Source: Zeugodacus cucurbitae (Eukaryota > Arthropoda > Insecta > Diptera > Tephritidae). From it: a stretch of 64,000 nucleotides of DNA. Positions 24,001-34,880 of this stretch are shown here, in pieces; position 1 is the stretch's first letter, and each line of letters begins with the position of its first letter. Made by a program: the position numbers and the translations under genes. The stretch is taken from contig NC_071668.1 in assembly GCF_028554725.1 (NCBI RefSeq), positions 23,724,501 through 23,788,500 of the forward strand, in the 5' to 3' direction. The notes under the pieces were generated by a model. It saw only the letters and a list, made by a program, of their open reading frames with translations. It had not been told where the DNA came from and made no database searches.

Positions 24001-24660
24001 CTAGCGCGAACATGAATATTTCTGTTTCTGCTGTGTATAGCTATTAAGTCAGTGTTGGAACATTCCATCCGTTGTCATAGAAATACACCGTTGTAAAGTT
24101 GTGAAATTGAAAATAACGAATTTCTGGCTAAGAGAAATAGCACAAGTAGAGGAATTGTAGAACTAAATAGTAAACACCGTTAGTTTACTTGATTAATAAG
24201 CATCATTAAAACTTAATTTAGATAAGTGTGTTGGGGAAAATTGTACAATGGGCTTCTTGCAGATTTTCTAAAAAGACTAGGGAATATAATTTTATTGGAA
24301 TTAAAGGTTTTTAAAAATATGATAAACAGCTAATAATGTTGAGACAAGGAATGTGTAGTTATAGAATACAATTGATATTTATGGGAAAATAGTTATGAAA
24401 CAAAAAAGAAATCTAAAGATAATTGTGAAATAAATTATTATTAAGCTAATGAGGTAGAGGCGTTCTTTCTATAAAGTTGAAGATCGAATAGGAAAAGCTG
24501 AGATAAAAGTAAGGTTCAAATAATCAACAAAAGTTGTACTTACTACAGTTTAAGTACATGCAAGGCGAAATCTACTGAAGCTTTACGAAAACAAAAATAA
24601 ATAGAGAACACATTAGGGTTTTATAAATTCATAAATGCGTATTACTAATATAATATATAG
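24001..24660. other. AT-rich non-coding DNA
   Basis: No feature recognised. Confidence 0.45.
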
Positions 24661-25180
24661 GAACGTAGGATAGGAGGTCAGATAACACATCTATGCCTTT
24701 AAGAGCCCCAATCCACCGAGACTAGAATCCCCTTACACTACCATGTCCTCTCTCAATCACCCTTATGAAGTTGATCCTCAAAAATTTTATGTGTGTGACT
24801 TCTGAGAAGTCGGCGAGAAAACTGTGTCCGATTATTGCAATTCTTTTCCTGTACAATGCTTTGCTATAGAAGATGTACAACACTCTCTTCTTTTTCTACT
24901 TCTTGTCAGCTTCTCAAATAGTCATTTTATGGTATCTCCAGTCTGTCAGTATATTTTTCTATAAGATAATGGCCTGGTTGGACTCGGACAAGAGTTCTTT
25001 TGCCTTTCAATTGCCTTTAAATTTCAAAAGCCGACATGTAGGCCTTTATTTCGCCACTGCCACGTTCATCTGCTTGCTGAGCAAGTCACAGATTCTTTCC
25101 ACAAGGACTCAGCCCAATCTATGACTTGTTAAAATGATAGATTCATCATAGTGAAAGAACAGAACGAGACAACATAGTTA
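24661..25180. other. Unresolved GC-richer block, possible decayed LINE
   Basis: Composition changes sharply to about balanced between two AT-rich tracts, as decayed retrotransposon coding DNA often does. Neither strand gives a recognisable motif. Called only as a compositional anomaly. Confidence 0.25.
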
Positions 25181-25349
25181 AACTATCAAACTTTCTTCCC
25201 CCCCTTCATTCATGACAAAATGAACTGTCAAATATAGTCCGAAACAGAAACTGGTATTTCCTTCTGTTTCTGCTGCTGTTAGCAAACGTAGTGAATTCGA
25301 TATGGACTTCAAGCAAATTCGAACTGATGTGAAGACCTGTGTTTTGTTT

Positions 25350-25851
25350 TGCTGTGTGTTTGGTGGGATTGAAAGCGGATCATCCTCTATGAGCTGCTCC
25401 CATATGACCAGACGCTTAATTCTACCATCTACTGCGAACAACTGGACCGCTTGAAGCAGGCGATCGACCAGAAGCGTCCAGAATCGGCCAACAGGAAGGG
25501 TGTAGTGTTCCACCAGGACAACGCCAGACCACACACTTCGTTGATGACTCGTCAGAAGCTACGGGAGCTCAGATGGGAGGCTTTATCGCATCCATCATAT
25601 AGCCCGGACATAGCGCCAAGTGTTTACCACCTGTTCCTGTCCATGGAGAACGCCCTTGGCTTGTGGCTGTCAGAGTTCTTCGCAAATAAGGAGGGGGTTC
25701 TCTTAGGGAGGTATTATGAAGTTGCCATCTAGATGGAAACAGATTATTGAACGAAACGGCACTTATTTGAACTAAATCCGATCGCTGTTACTCTTTTTAT
25801 AAAACATTGAATAAAGAGCAAAAAACAGTAGGGAGATATTTGCCAACCTAA
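25350..25851 (+). pseudogene. Mariner transposase pseudogene, C-terminal half with 3' TIR
   Basis: The frame around 25355-25732 reads VLLCVWWD then ILYELLPYDQTLNS, FHQDNARPHTS and YSPDIAPSVYHLFLSM, the first (WWD), second (HQDN) and third catalytic blocks of a DD34D mariner transposase, which cuts and joins element ends at TA sites. The N-terminal DNA-binding half is missing. There is an in-frame stop just after WWD. The third aspartate of PSDYHLF is valine here, which would abolish catalysis. A one-base shift moves the C-terminus to another frame: KLPSRWKQIIERNGTYLN and a stop at 25773-25775. The 3' inverted repeat GGGAGATATTTGCCAACCTA is at 25831-25850 and is followed by ATA. The 5' end was not found. 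Dead element. Confidence 0.9.
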
Positions 25852-26300
25852 TATTATCTGAAAAAAAGTAGATGATAAATGAACATAAATGGAATATATT
25901 AATAGATAGTCGATGGCTTTCAATTACTTTTTGACGCTTTGGAAAAAATCTATTTTAGACACTAGAAAAAAATGACACTAGATGAACAATGTTGAGTAAG
26001 AAAATATTTTCTGTTAAATTTATGATATTTTAAAGAGAATTTGCTTTTAAATATTTAGATCTCATTATATTTAAAGCATATGTTAAGTAAGACAAATAAC
26101 AATTAGAAGTTAGAAAATAGTAATTCATATGATATGAAGTTCCCAAAGCAAAGATATTTATATGGTATAACATACAGAGAAATAGGCTGAATTTAAAATA
26201 ATAAAATTGTTTAATATGGTAAATATAGTACATTAAGGTTTAATTTCCCTATCCGCCATTAAAATTTTGTTATTTTTTTTTTTAATTTTTTTTAATTCTA
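25852..26300. other. AT-rich non-coding DNA
   Basis: No feature recognised beyond A/T runs. Confidence 0.45.
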
Positions 26301-27252
26301 CAAAACTAGTTTCAGCTACCCCCCAAGCACACATACACAAATAATCACGCAAATATCCGCAAATATGATGAAGTAAAGTAATTTGGCAGCGAATAAGCCA
26401 TAAGTGGTCAAGTGTCATTAGCGGCAAACCAATAAGAAGAAACCACAACAAAAAAAAATAATAATAATAAAAACAAAAACAACAGATATGCCAACAGCAA
26501 CAACTGTCACATTGACAGCACTACGTCAAATTTCACTCAAGTTTCTTACGCCAAAATGGCCAACTTGATAAAGCGAAATGAAAACAACAACAAATGCAAA
26601 ACGAAAAATAAATAAACAAATATTAAAAGCAACAAACAAAGCCAACGAGAAAAGCAATAAAACAACAAACAACACAGCCACTCAACAGTTTCGCAGCAAT
26701 AATGAGGCGGTACAACGACAATCAACGCCACCAACGGCAATGACGAAGGCAGCAAGAAAAAAAAACTTACACAACTCATACTTCATATTACAGGGAACTA
26801 CAACAACAATAACAAGAGGGATAGTGGCAGTGACAGTAAAACAAAACCGAAGAACGAAATGAATATAGAATGAAGCCTCGACGGACGGACGGACGTACGG
26901 CTGGCGTGAACAAAAAAGACGTTAGTAGCGGCAGTGGTGGTGGTAGCGACAACAGCAGGCTGGCGAGCGTCCAGTCAAAACGAAAGACTTAAGCGACGAA
27001 CTCGAGAAGCGTTTTAATAACAAAAACTTAAAATGGCTACTCATTGCTGCGGTGTTGTTGTTGTTGTTCTTCATTTTCTTTGCTTCTGCTTATTTTGCTT
27101 TACGCTAAACACTGTGCTGTTGTTGTTATTGTTTTTTGTATTTTTTTTGTTGCTACTACTACAACTGCTGCCGCTACTGCGGCGCTGCAAACTGTCATGC
27201 GTTTGTTGTTGTTGTTACTTTTGTAGGCTGCCATTAAGTGGCACTCGCAGCA

Positions 27253-27272
27253 TTTGTTGTTGTTGTTGTTGT
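27253..27272. repeat. (GTT)n microsatellite
   Basis: Perfect trinucleotide run. Confidence 0.85.
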
Positions 27273-27359
27273 TTTTGGCTTTAAAGGTACATTTTTCGAC
27301 TGGTAGCACTCCACCTATTCATTTACCCTGCGCGGTAGGCATGTATTAAGTGCGCTTGG

Positions 27360-27375
27360 ATGTGTGTGTGTGTGT
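27360..27375. repeat. (GT)n microsatellite
   Basis: Perfect dinucleotide run. Confidence 0.85.
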
Positions 27376-27999
27376 ATGTCGGTGTGTTGTTGTGTTAGGC
27401 CAGCATTTGTCTGTGCAGTTGGTGGCATGTCGTTGGGTAATTATGATTTGTGGTGATATAATGTATGCGGCCATATCTTTTGTCAGTTCGGGCACACAAA
27501 CAAACGCGCTACCCGACTGTGTGTGTGTGTCTCTTTCTCAAAGCTTGTTTTCGTTGGGGTCACATTGTTGATGTTATGCTGTTGTTGTTGTTCTTTTGCC
27601 TTTCTGTTTAGCTGCTGCTACTGCTAGGCTTACTCTTATTGCCATTGCGGCTACGTTGATCATTTCCCTTTTCGTTTTTTGTTTTTGGTGTGTGGTTTGA
27701 CGTTTTTTCCCAGCGTTACAGCAAATTAGCTGCCACCTTAGCTGACTTAAGCCCTGTGTATATATATTATTATTTCATTTATGTAGCATAACTTTTGTGT
27801 ATTCGTATAAAGCGCTTTGTATGTGTCTCCACATTAGTTGTAGTTGCTGTAGTAGTAATTCGTCCCTTCAGTCAAGCCGGCATTTTGTCAGCCATATTAA
27901 CATGTGCGAATTAAGCGTTGGCATGACATACACAACAACAACAAATATAAAATATAAAAATATTAAAATATGGCTGCCTTGGCTGTAGTGCCACCTTAA

Positions 28000-28324
28000 T
28001 GGCTTAAAGCAATAGTTCTGTGTTAAAACACCATTTTACGTGTTGAAAGGGCTGGGCTTAGTTTTTTCACTTTTTTGCTATTGTAGACTAGCTATATCTT
28101 CCTTCTATAATCTGCTGATGCATATTTCCTGCTGCATCTGCATTCTAATTGATATAAAGTATCTAGTTGATGAGCCTTACATTGTAAGCTTCTCATAATT
28201 TAATAATTAATATGCGTTTGATGGCCGACATGAACATGTTCACCATAAATTTGATAAACGTTTTTAATGTCTTGCGTTACTTAGCTGATATATGAGGTTT
28301 CTGCTGCTTCATCAAGAGATTTGC
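28000..28324. other. Non-coding DNA beside the ratchet candidate
   Basis: On the minus strand this is the sequence just downstream of the regenerated donor. Moderate composition. A possible weak donor ATG|GTGAAC lies near 28240. No coding signal. Confidence 0.35.
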
Positions 28325-28350
28325 ACTTACCTGGAAGAAAAGAAAACAAA
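28325..28350 (-). promoter_or_regulatory. Candidate recursive splice site (ratchet point)
   Basis: Read on the minus strand, a 17-nt tract at 28350-28334 with one interrupting G (TTTGTTTTCTTTTCTTC) leads into CAG (28333-28331), followed at once by GTAAGT (28330-28325). The acceptor matches the insect 3' splice site and the donor is a perfect consensus, with no exon between them. Such juxtaposed sites remove long introns stepwise: splicing to the CAG regenerates a donor for the next step. AATTAATG upstream could serve as a branch region. This implies a minus-strand transcript crossing here. Strength of the motif is seen directly; use in vivo is inferred. Confidence 0.6.
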
Positions 28351-29395
28351 TATTGCATTAATTGAAATTATTCAGAATGAAGTTAAAGAATTATTTAATT
28401 TACTTTTAATTGTTAAAAGTTATTTAATCGAGTTCAAATTGTATTAATTAAAAAAAATATATACAAATTGTAAATTATTTAATTTTTAGTTGGAAATATA
28501 ACCTAAAAATATATATTGAAATTTATATTGAAAATGTTAAATATATTTTTCCAGGGCATATAAATCTAAATATTTTGGTCTCAATATATATAAAGATTTA
28601 TAAATTATTGGTCGTCAATTCTTTTTTTTATTTTATAGTATACCTTATTATATATATTTTTAACTCGTCCACTTGTCGGTTCAGTACATTTTTTTCTTCT
28701 CATAACTTTCTCTTTGGAAATTTTTTGCATATGCATGGAATCCTCAAAATGACTCAGAAAATATTTTAATCTTTTGAAATACATTCCTTAAAGATGTCGA
28801 ATATATTACCCAGAATTAATAATACAAATTTACAATGACAACATTCATATGATTTAATACAGAGGCGGTTCCTGTAATATATCTTGGTAAAGTATGACCT
28901 TAAAGTAAGAAGTTTTACATCAAAAATTAATCAATTAAGTAAAAAAGATTATGATAATATATATTTCCAGACATAAGGAAGATAAAACAAGGATTTATCA
29001 AAAAATATAAATATCGATTCTACGGAAATGTTTAACGATGGGAGTACCAACAGCAATTTACTATGGAAATGTTATTTAAACTACGTCAGGATATTAGCAA
29101 ACTATATTAGTCAACTTTTTCAAAGGATTAATCGGCACATTTGAAATATGAGACGGCTCAGAAATAACTACTCACAAATACTATAACCACTAAATATTAA
29201 CCCATCAGAGGACAGTTCTTGTTCTTGATTAATCTAACTTTAACAAAAACAACAAATCTAGGAGTTCTTAAACTTACGAAACCTAAGCTAATCTTCGATT
29301 ATAATGACAATTCCAGTTTTTGTCTAAATTGCATATTGCTAAACCTCTTAAGATTGCCAGCAACCACATAATTGAACTGTTGATCCGTAGACTAT
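28351..29395. other. AT-rich non-coding DNA
   Basis: No repeat or coding signal recognised. Confidence 0.5.
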
Positions 29396-29508
29396 GTAAA
29401 GGGTCTTTCAATAGGGACGTTAATAAAAAGACCGATAGGGACAGCAAACGACGCCATATTTTTTACGCTCTTTTTACAATTCTCTTCAGTAAGATTTGAG
29501 ATTTTATC

Positions 29509-30165
29509 ATGGAAAGATATACGATCCATCAACGAATCAAAATTATTAAAATTTAGTACCGAATTTCGGAGTCAGTAGCCTCAACTTTAAGGGCGCTACG
29601 TCCTACGTAGCGATGATGCCCATTTCTGGCTGAATGGCTTTGTCAATAAGCAAAAGATGCGTTATTGGTCAGGCAGCAACCCACACGTACCCATGAATCA
29701 CCTTTCCATCCCGAAAAAATTACGGTTTGGTGCGGTTCATGGGTCGGCGGCGTCATTGGGCCGTACCTCTTCCGTGATGATCTAGACCGGCACCTTACTG
29801 TGAATGGGAATCGCTACCGCTGAATGATAATTGAATATTGGATTGATATGGACTTGGATGATATGACTTGGACAATATATGTATATGTGGTTCCAACAGG
29901 ATGGCGCCACAAGCCACACAGCGAATGTCAAAATCGATACATTGAAAACCCAGATGGATGAATGTGTTATCTCACGAATTTGTCAGTCAATTGGCCGCCT
30001 CGGTCGTGCGAAATAATATTGAGTATTATCACCAATAATATCAGCTTTAGGAAGGACTTCTTTTCAATCACTTTTTGAGACGAAGAAAGAGCAACAAAGT
30101 ATATGTGATTAATAACAGGGATAAACCACTGCTGACCAGCTTCAAACTATTCAAGACATATTTTT
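29509..30165 (+). pseudogene. Mariner (DD41D-like) transposase pseudogene, internally deleted
   Basis: An ATG at 29509 starts MERYTIHQRIKIIKI, a mariner-type N-terminal helix-turn-helix start, closed by TAG. After about 55 bp the sequence jumps to SDDAHFWLNGFVNKQ (29609 on), the first catalytic block, so most of the DNA-binding region is deleted. A one-base frameshift lies before HPEKITVWCG. VIGPYLFRDD and LTVNGNRYR follow, then a stop. MWFQQDGATSHTANV (29885-29929) carries the second catalytic Asp. NWPPRSCE marks the third block, where the expected CDLTPLDYF is lost. KSKVYVINNRDKP lies near 30090. Block order matches the rosa-type family also present at 32.2-33.1 kb, but sequence divergence shows a different lineage. 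Dead. Confidence 0.85.
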
Positions 30166-30700
30166 TTTAAGACTTGATCTATACTGATATATTATATCGA
30201 AAAAGTCAAATGTTTAATAGTCAAAAATTTTGTAACTACTCATTTCAAAAAGGATCGTAATAGAAGAAAGAAATATTCTATTTCAAAGAATAATTTCTTT
30301 TATTACTTAGTGCTCCCAACTGCTCGTAGGAAGAAAATAAAATTTCGTGAATAAAAAAAATATTTAGCCGAATACATACGAATATACAAACGTAAACTTT
30401 AAAAGATATTAAAAAAATAATATTTGATATTAACATAGGAAATTGCTATATGGATAAAAAACATTTATTTATATAGTTTAATATATATTTCAAATAAAGT
30501 TTAAAAATTAATAATAATACTATCTAATAATGACAGCACAAAAATGTCGAAAGCAACCATGAAAGCTTATAAAGATATATTTTTATTAAAATATTAATGA
30601 AATTAACTAATTAATATACATATTATCAACTGATGTGCAACCAAAAGTACTTGCATATAATAAAAATATGTAATTTATGAATCATCCATGCACTAAAAGC
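30166..30700. other. AT-rich non-coding DNA
   Basis: Could include the decayed 3' end of the mariner; no inverted terminal repeat was recognised. Confidence 0.4.
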
Positions 30701-31140
30701 ATGCAAATGTGAGTATCTGCAAGAGCGCAACATATGGCTGCAGCATGCTGCTGCAACAGAGACACAGCAAGACTTGCGACAAACGCTAGCTGTACAGCAA
30801 CGAAATGCGTTTATGTCACTGTTGCATTAATAAATGCGCAGAGTTGCATTAGCTGCCTGCCAGTAGCCACCATTTGATATTATCTTTAACAATTACAGTT
30901 GATGCTGGTCGGTTTCCGGTCAATAAGGCATAACGAAAGCGCTTTGAAATATTTAAATACAATTTAATTTAATATTTATGCGGCATTTGAGGCGGAAATT
31001 AGTTAGGGAATGCATGCATATTTATACATTTATTGGAGTTGCCAGCACACAACTGCTTTGGTACAAGATGCATCAACATACCGCATTGAATATGGGCGTT
31101 AACGCTGCAGCTGAGTATGACTGCTATGTTGGGAATCAGG
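30700..31140. other. GC-richer non-coding island
   Basis: CAGCATGCTGCTGC words and balanced composition. No coding or splice signal. Confidence 0.45.
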
Positions 31141-32164
31141 TATGAATTACATTTGTTCGTATTTAGTTATACTATTGTGCGTATCTGTTACTCATATTTA
31201 ATATTTAATTTCGATTTTGGTAAAATGAGTTGCCATCTGCGGCAAGCTGGCCGATATTGACCACCAGCGCCGTGGCTATTAAGTTGTATCTGTGAGAAAT
31301 GTTAACGCAAGCGATTATTTTTTATTTTAATATTTAATTGAATATAAATAGAGAAAAAAATCGGTTCTTAATAAAAATAGAATGTATTTTTATTGAATTT
31401 AATATTTATTTAATACTAATATACAATGTTTTTAAAGTGTCTGTCACATGAAGTTCGTTGCTTAAGTCTTTCGTTTACAAGCACAACACCCATTTAAGCA
31501 CTTGGAATGCCTTTGGTTTGATTCTACCTTAAAAAAAAACACACAACAAGCTATAGTACACACCCGCAATTAGTCACATTTGATAACTTAATAGCAATTT
31601 TTTTACAACAAAAACAAAAAATATTTATGAATTAAGCACTCCTGCACTGTCCGTACATTGTATGGTGGTCAATTTCAAATTGCATATGCATATCTCTAAG
31701 CCGTTTTAGTTGTTGGCATTTTATAAATTACAGTACCGTTTTCGCGCTACCTTCACATTACCGCTAATACAGCGCTACATACATACGAGTATGTACAACT
31801 TGTTCTCAACTGTCAGTTAAACACTTGTGTATATATGATTGTGTGTCTGTGCGGCAAATAAAATTGTTGTGCATTTCGTTTGGCTTGACATGCCACCCGC
31901 TGTTTGCAATTTGCATTCCAAACGTTTCGTTTGTTACGTTTTCATTAAGAATTCGGTTGCAATGCCACGAGAAGTTTTTCTTATTAAAATTTAGTTTTGT
32001 TGTGTTGTGTGATTTGTACCTGGCGTTGACATACTTTGCTTGAGGTCGCCGGAGATCGTGTTGCTGATAAGTGGTTTACAACTTTAGTTGGACAATTAAT
32101 TTGCAAGTTATTAACTTTTCATGTAATGAAGAGTGCGCTTATTGTTGCTGAAGAGTAGTAGATA
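31141..32164. other. Mixed non-coding DNA
   Basis: AT-rich to 31620, more balanced to 32160. The plus-strand frame at 31825-32043 has no recognisable domain. Confidence 0.45.
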
Positions 32165-32272
32165 TGAAGGGTGATTTTTTAAGAGCTTGATAACTTTAAA
32201 CAAAAAAAAACGCATAAAATTTACAAAATCTCATCGGTTCTTTATTTGAAACGTTAGATTGGTTCATGACAT

Positions 32273-32926
32273 TTACTTTTTGAAGATAATTTCATTTAAA
32301 TGTTGACCGCGGCTGCGTCTTAGGTGGTCCATTCGGAAAGTCCAATTTTGGGCAACTTTTTCGAGCATTTCGGCCGGAATAGCCCGAATTTCTTCGGAAA
32401 TGTTGTCTTCCAAAGCTGGAATAGTTGCTGGCTTATTTCTGTAGACTTTAGACTTGACGTAGCCCCACAAAAAATAGTCTAAAGGCGTTAAATCGCATGA
32501 TCTTGGTGGCCAACTTACGGGTCCATTTCTTGAGATGAATTGTTCTCCGAAGTTTTCCCTCAAAATGGCCATAGAATCGCGAGCTGTGTGGCATGTAGCG
32601 CCATCTTGTTGAAACCACATGTCAACCAAGTTCAGTTCTTCCATTTTTGGCAACAAAAAGTTTGTTAGCATCGAACGATAGCGATCGCCATTCACCGTAA
32701 CGTTGCGTCCAACAGCATCTTTGAAAAAATACGGTCCAATGATTCCACCAGCGTACAAACCACACCAAACAGTGCATTTTTCGGGATGCATGGGCAGTTC
32801 TTGAACGGCTTCTGGTTGCTCTTCACCCCAAATGCGGCAATTTTGCTTATTTACGTAGCCATTCAACCAGAAATGAGCCTCATCGCTGAACAAAATTTGT
32901 CGATAAACACATTTCGAACCGAACAC
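32273..32926 (-). pseudogene. Mariner transposase catalytic domain (DD41D)
   Basis: An uninterrupted 217-codon frame carries FSDEAHFWLNGY (first Asp), the WGEEQPEA..HPEKCTVWCGLYAGG stretch, FQQDGATCHTA (second Asp) and PPRSCDLTPLDYFLWGYVKS (third Asp). Forty-one residues separate the second and third aspartates, the DD41D signature of the rosa group known from tephritid flies. All three catalytic residues are present, so the catalytic domain is recently active or young. The N-terminal part is deleted: MFGSKCV at the frame start comes from the out-of-frame join. Without its DNA-binding domains this copy cannot be autonomous. Confidence 0.9.
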
Positions 32927-32985
32927 TGATTTTGGTAATAAAATTCAATGATTTGCAAGCGTTGCTCGTTAGTAAGTCTATTCAT
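32905..32985 (-). pseudogene. Mariner transposase N-terminal fragment
   Basis: An ATG at 32985-32983 begins MNRLTNEQRLQIIEFYYQNQ, then CSVRNVF, the first helix-turn-helix of the same transposase. It then runs across the deletion junction in a different phase from the catalytic frame (32273-32926), so the two parts are not joined in one protein. The overlap of the two frames marks the junction near 32905-32926. Confidence 0.85.
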
Positions 32986-33179
32986 GATGAAATGTCAAAG
33001 CATACTGAGCATCTTTCTCTTTGACACCATGTCTGAAATCCCACGTGATCTGTCAAATACTAATGCATGAAAATCCTAACCTCAAAAAAATCACCCGTTA
33101 AATAGAAAATCATAAAAAAGTATATCTCTTGCAGTAACCACTTTTTTGCAAAAATGCGCTTTCACTAATATTTTAGGAA

Positions 33180-33470
33180 AGGATTAAAATACGTGTGTGC
33201 TTGATAATTTGTAAGCGTCAAGTAAATATGAGAGTTCTTAATACAAGATCTCATAAAAAGTACAAATCTGCATTCTTACATTTCTTCAAGTGCTGTAAGC
33301 CCAGCCTCAAAGCTCAAAAGTAATAAAGCGATTGACATTTTTAGGTTTTTTTTCTAGATTTGCTCATCTACTTAACCTTAATAAAACTTGTGATGGAAAA
33401 TCGAATATGCAAGTTAATTAGAAAAGCATTCGTTCGGAAGAAAATAAGCTGTACTTTGTTCTAAGCTAGG
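33180..33470 (+). repeat. Dispersed repeat, tandem copy 1
   Basis: First of two tandem units with offset 289 bp (ACGTGTGTGCT at 33191 and 33480). Same family as 5432-5800. Shared blocks include ATTTCTTCAAGTGCTGTAAG and GGCCTCAAAGCTCAAA or its variant. No coding frame of note. Confidence 0.85.
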
Positions 33471-33850
33471 CTTTAAAACACGTGTGTGCTAGATAAATTG
33501 TAAGCGCTAAGTAATTATGAAAGTATTTTACTCAAAATCTCATAAAAAGTCCAACTCTGCATTCTTGCATTTCTTCAAGTGCTGTAAGCTCGGCCTCAAA
33601 GCTCAAAGCGATTGACATTTTTAAGATTTTTTTTTTAGATTTGCTCATCAACTTAACCTTTATAAAACTTGTGTTGGGAAATCGAATATGCAAGTTGATT
33701 AGAAAAGCAAGACAAGACATTCGTTTGGGAGAAATCAAGCTGTATTTTGTTCTAAGCTAAGCTTGAAAGTAAAAAAATATTTAATTATCTTTGGAAATAG
33801 CGTGACAACGGATTCATTTCTTACGATTGATTGGATCCTTTGCCTGAAGG
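33471..33850 (+). repeat. Dispersed repeat, tandem copy 2
   Basis: Second unit, longer at its 3' end (TTATCTTTGGAAATAGCGTG), where it again matches 5746-5765. The 3' part missing from copy 1 shows that the tandem arose by duplication of an inner segment. Confidence 0.85.
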
Positions 33851-34200
33851 ATGAATTAATAACATAACATAAGCTCAAATTCAGACTTTACTACTTCTTT
33901 TCCGGAATATTCTTAGGCTCTTAATTTGATTGAACCTTTAAAGGTGATTAAGCTCACAATAGTGAATCATAACAAATTTAAACTAATTTCCAAATTAAAT
34001 TCTAATACCCCAATAATCAATATTTTGATTTATTAGGAAGACAATTTATATGTAACTGCCTCTCTCGTACCCGATAGTAAAATAATGAATTATAGCTGAC
34101 AGCATAAAACACAAATTAAGCGCTTTGGGCACAGTAAAAGCACCGTTTGTGGTTTCAACAAATGGTTATCAAATAGCGATATACATTAAAGATTTAAGCC
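33851..34200. other. AT-rich non-coding DNA
   Basis: Nothing recognised. Confidence 0.4.
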
Positions 34201-34880
34201 AACATAATACAAATTTTATACCACAATCATTTGCTTGCGAGCGAGCAACAAAGGCACACAAAGGCAGGGCGCATTTCAAACTACTTTGTTAATATTATTA
34301 GTTGTCATTGTAGGCTTATGCGCAGCTGTGAATAGCATAAGTATAGAGTAATGCTGCACTAGTATGCAGGCAATAAGTTATAGGCAAATAACGATACAAA
34401 AGTTTATGACAACTCAAAAGCTCGTAAAAATCTCATAGAGCAAACCCAAAGACTTGCTCTCGACACAGCGCAAAGCAGAAGCGCACAACAACACGTAGTG
34501 AGCTGGTGTGTACGAGTGCAGTCTGTTTTGTGGAGAGAAGATGGTGCTGATGCTGCGCGCGGTTTGTAATGAACTGATTTTATTGATTATGGCGCATAAG
34601 AATTCAATAACAAATCAATTCAAAGCAACTTTATGAGCGTCTCAATAAAAAATGCTGGCGGCGGCGCGGCATAAAATAAGTGGCGGGGGTTGGTGCGCAT
34701 GCGCGGCACTGGTTTGCTTGTACTACTCTTCTATGTGTTTGTATTTCTGTCTCTCTGAGAATTGTTTGTGTGTTCTCTTCTCCACTTTGCATATGCACAT
34801 GTCGCCGTTGACGCGTAATTTATGCGTGTAATTCAATGCGCAGCTTAACGGTTATGTCACAATGCACTTAAATTTAATGA
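34200..34880. other. GC-richer non-coding island
   Basis: Includes GGCGGCGGCGCGGC near 34660. No open frame of interest. Confidence 0.45.

Larger units (their letters stand above)
26300..28000. other. Island rich in CAA/GTT and CGGA repeats
   Basis: Contains CAACAACAA words at 26440-26820, a (GGAC)n run at 26883-26895, GTT arrays at 27049-27068 and 27253-27272, and (GT)n at 27360-27375. The Cys/Leu- and Thr/Asn-rich frames here follow from the triplet repeats and are not called as genes. Confidence 0.5.
32165..33098 (-). mobile_element. Internally deleted DD41D (rosa-type) mariner element
   Basis: Inverted ends GGGTGATTTTTT (32169-32180) and AAAAAAATCACCC (33084-33096) flank about 0.93 kb with TA at 32163-32164 and 33099-33100. 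It encodes on the minus strand parts of one mariner transposase. Full elements of this class are about 1.3 kb, so roughly 0.35-0.4 kb is missing. The element is oriented opposite to the pseudogene at 29.5 kb. Exact termini are uncertain by 1-3 bases because the two ends differ next to the TA. Confidence 0.85.

Noticed and set aside
25178..25534. 118-codon minus-strand frame
   Set aside because: It is partly the antisense of the mariner transposase coding region, with no features of its own.
26578..27284. Frames at 26578-26862 and 27033-27284
   Set aside because: Thr/Asn/Lys or Cys/Leu/Val runs dictated by CAA/GTT triplet repeats, open on both strands.
31125..31145. AATCAGGTATGAAT on the plus strand as an exon or ratchet junction
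   Set aside because: Preceded by mixed purine sequence without a pyrimidine tract and no open frame of interest.
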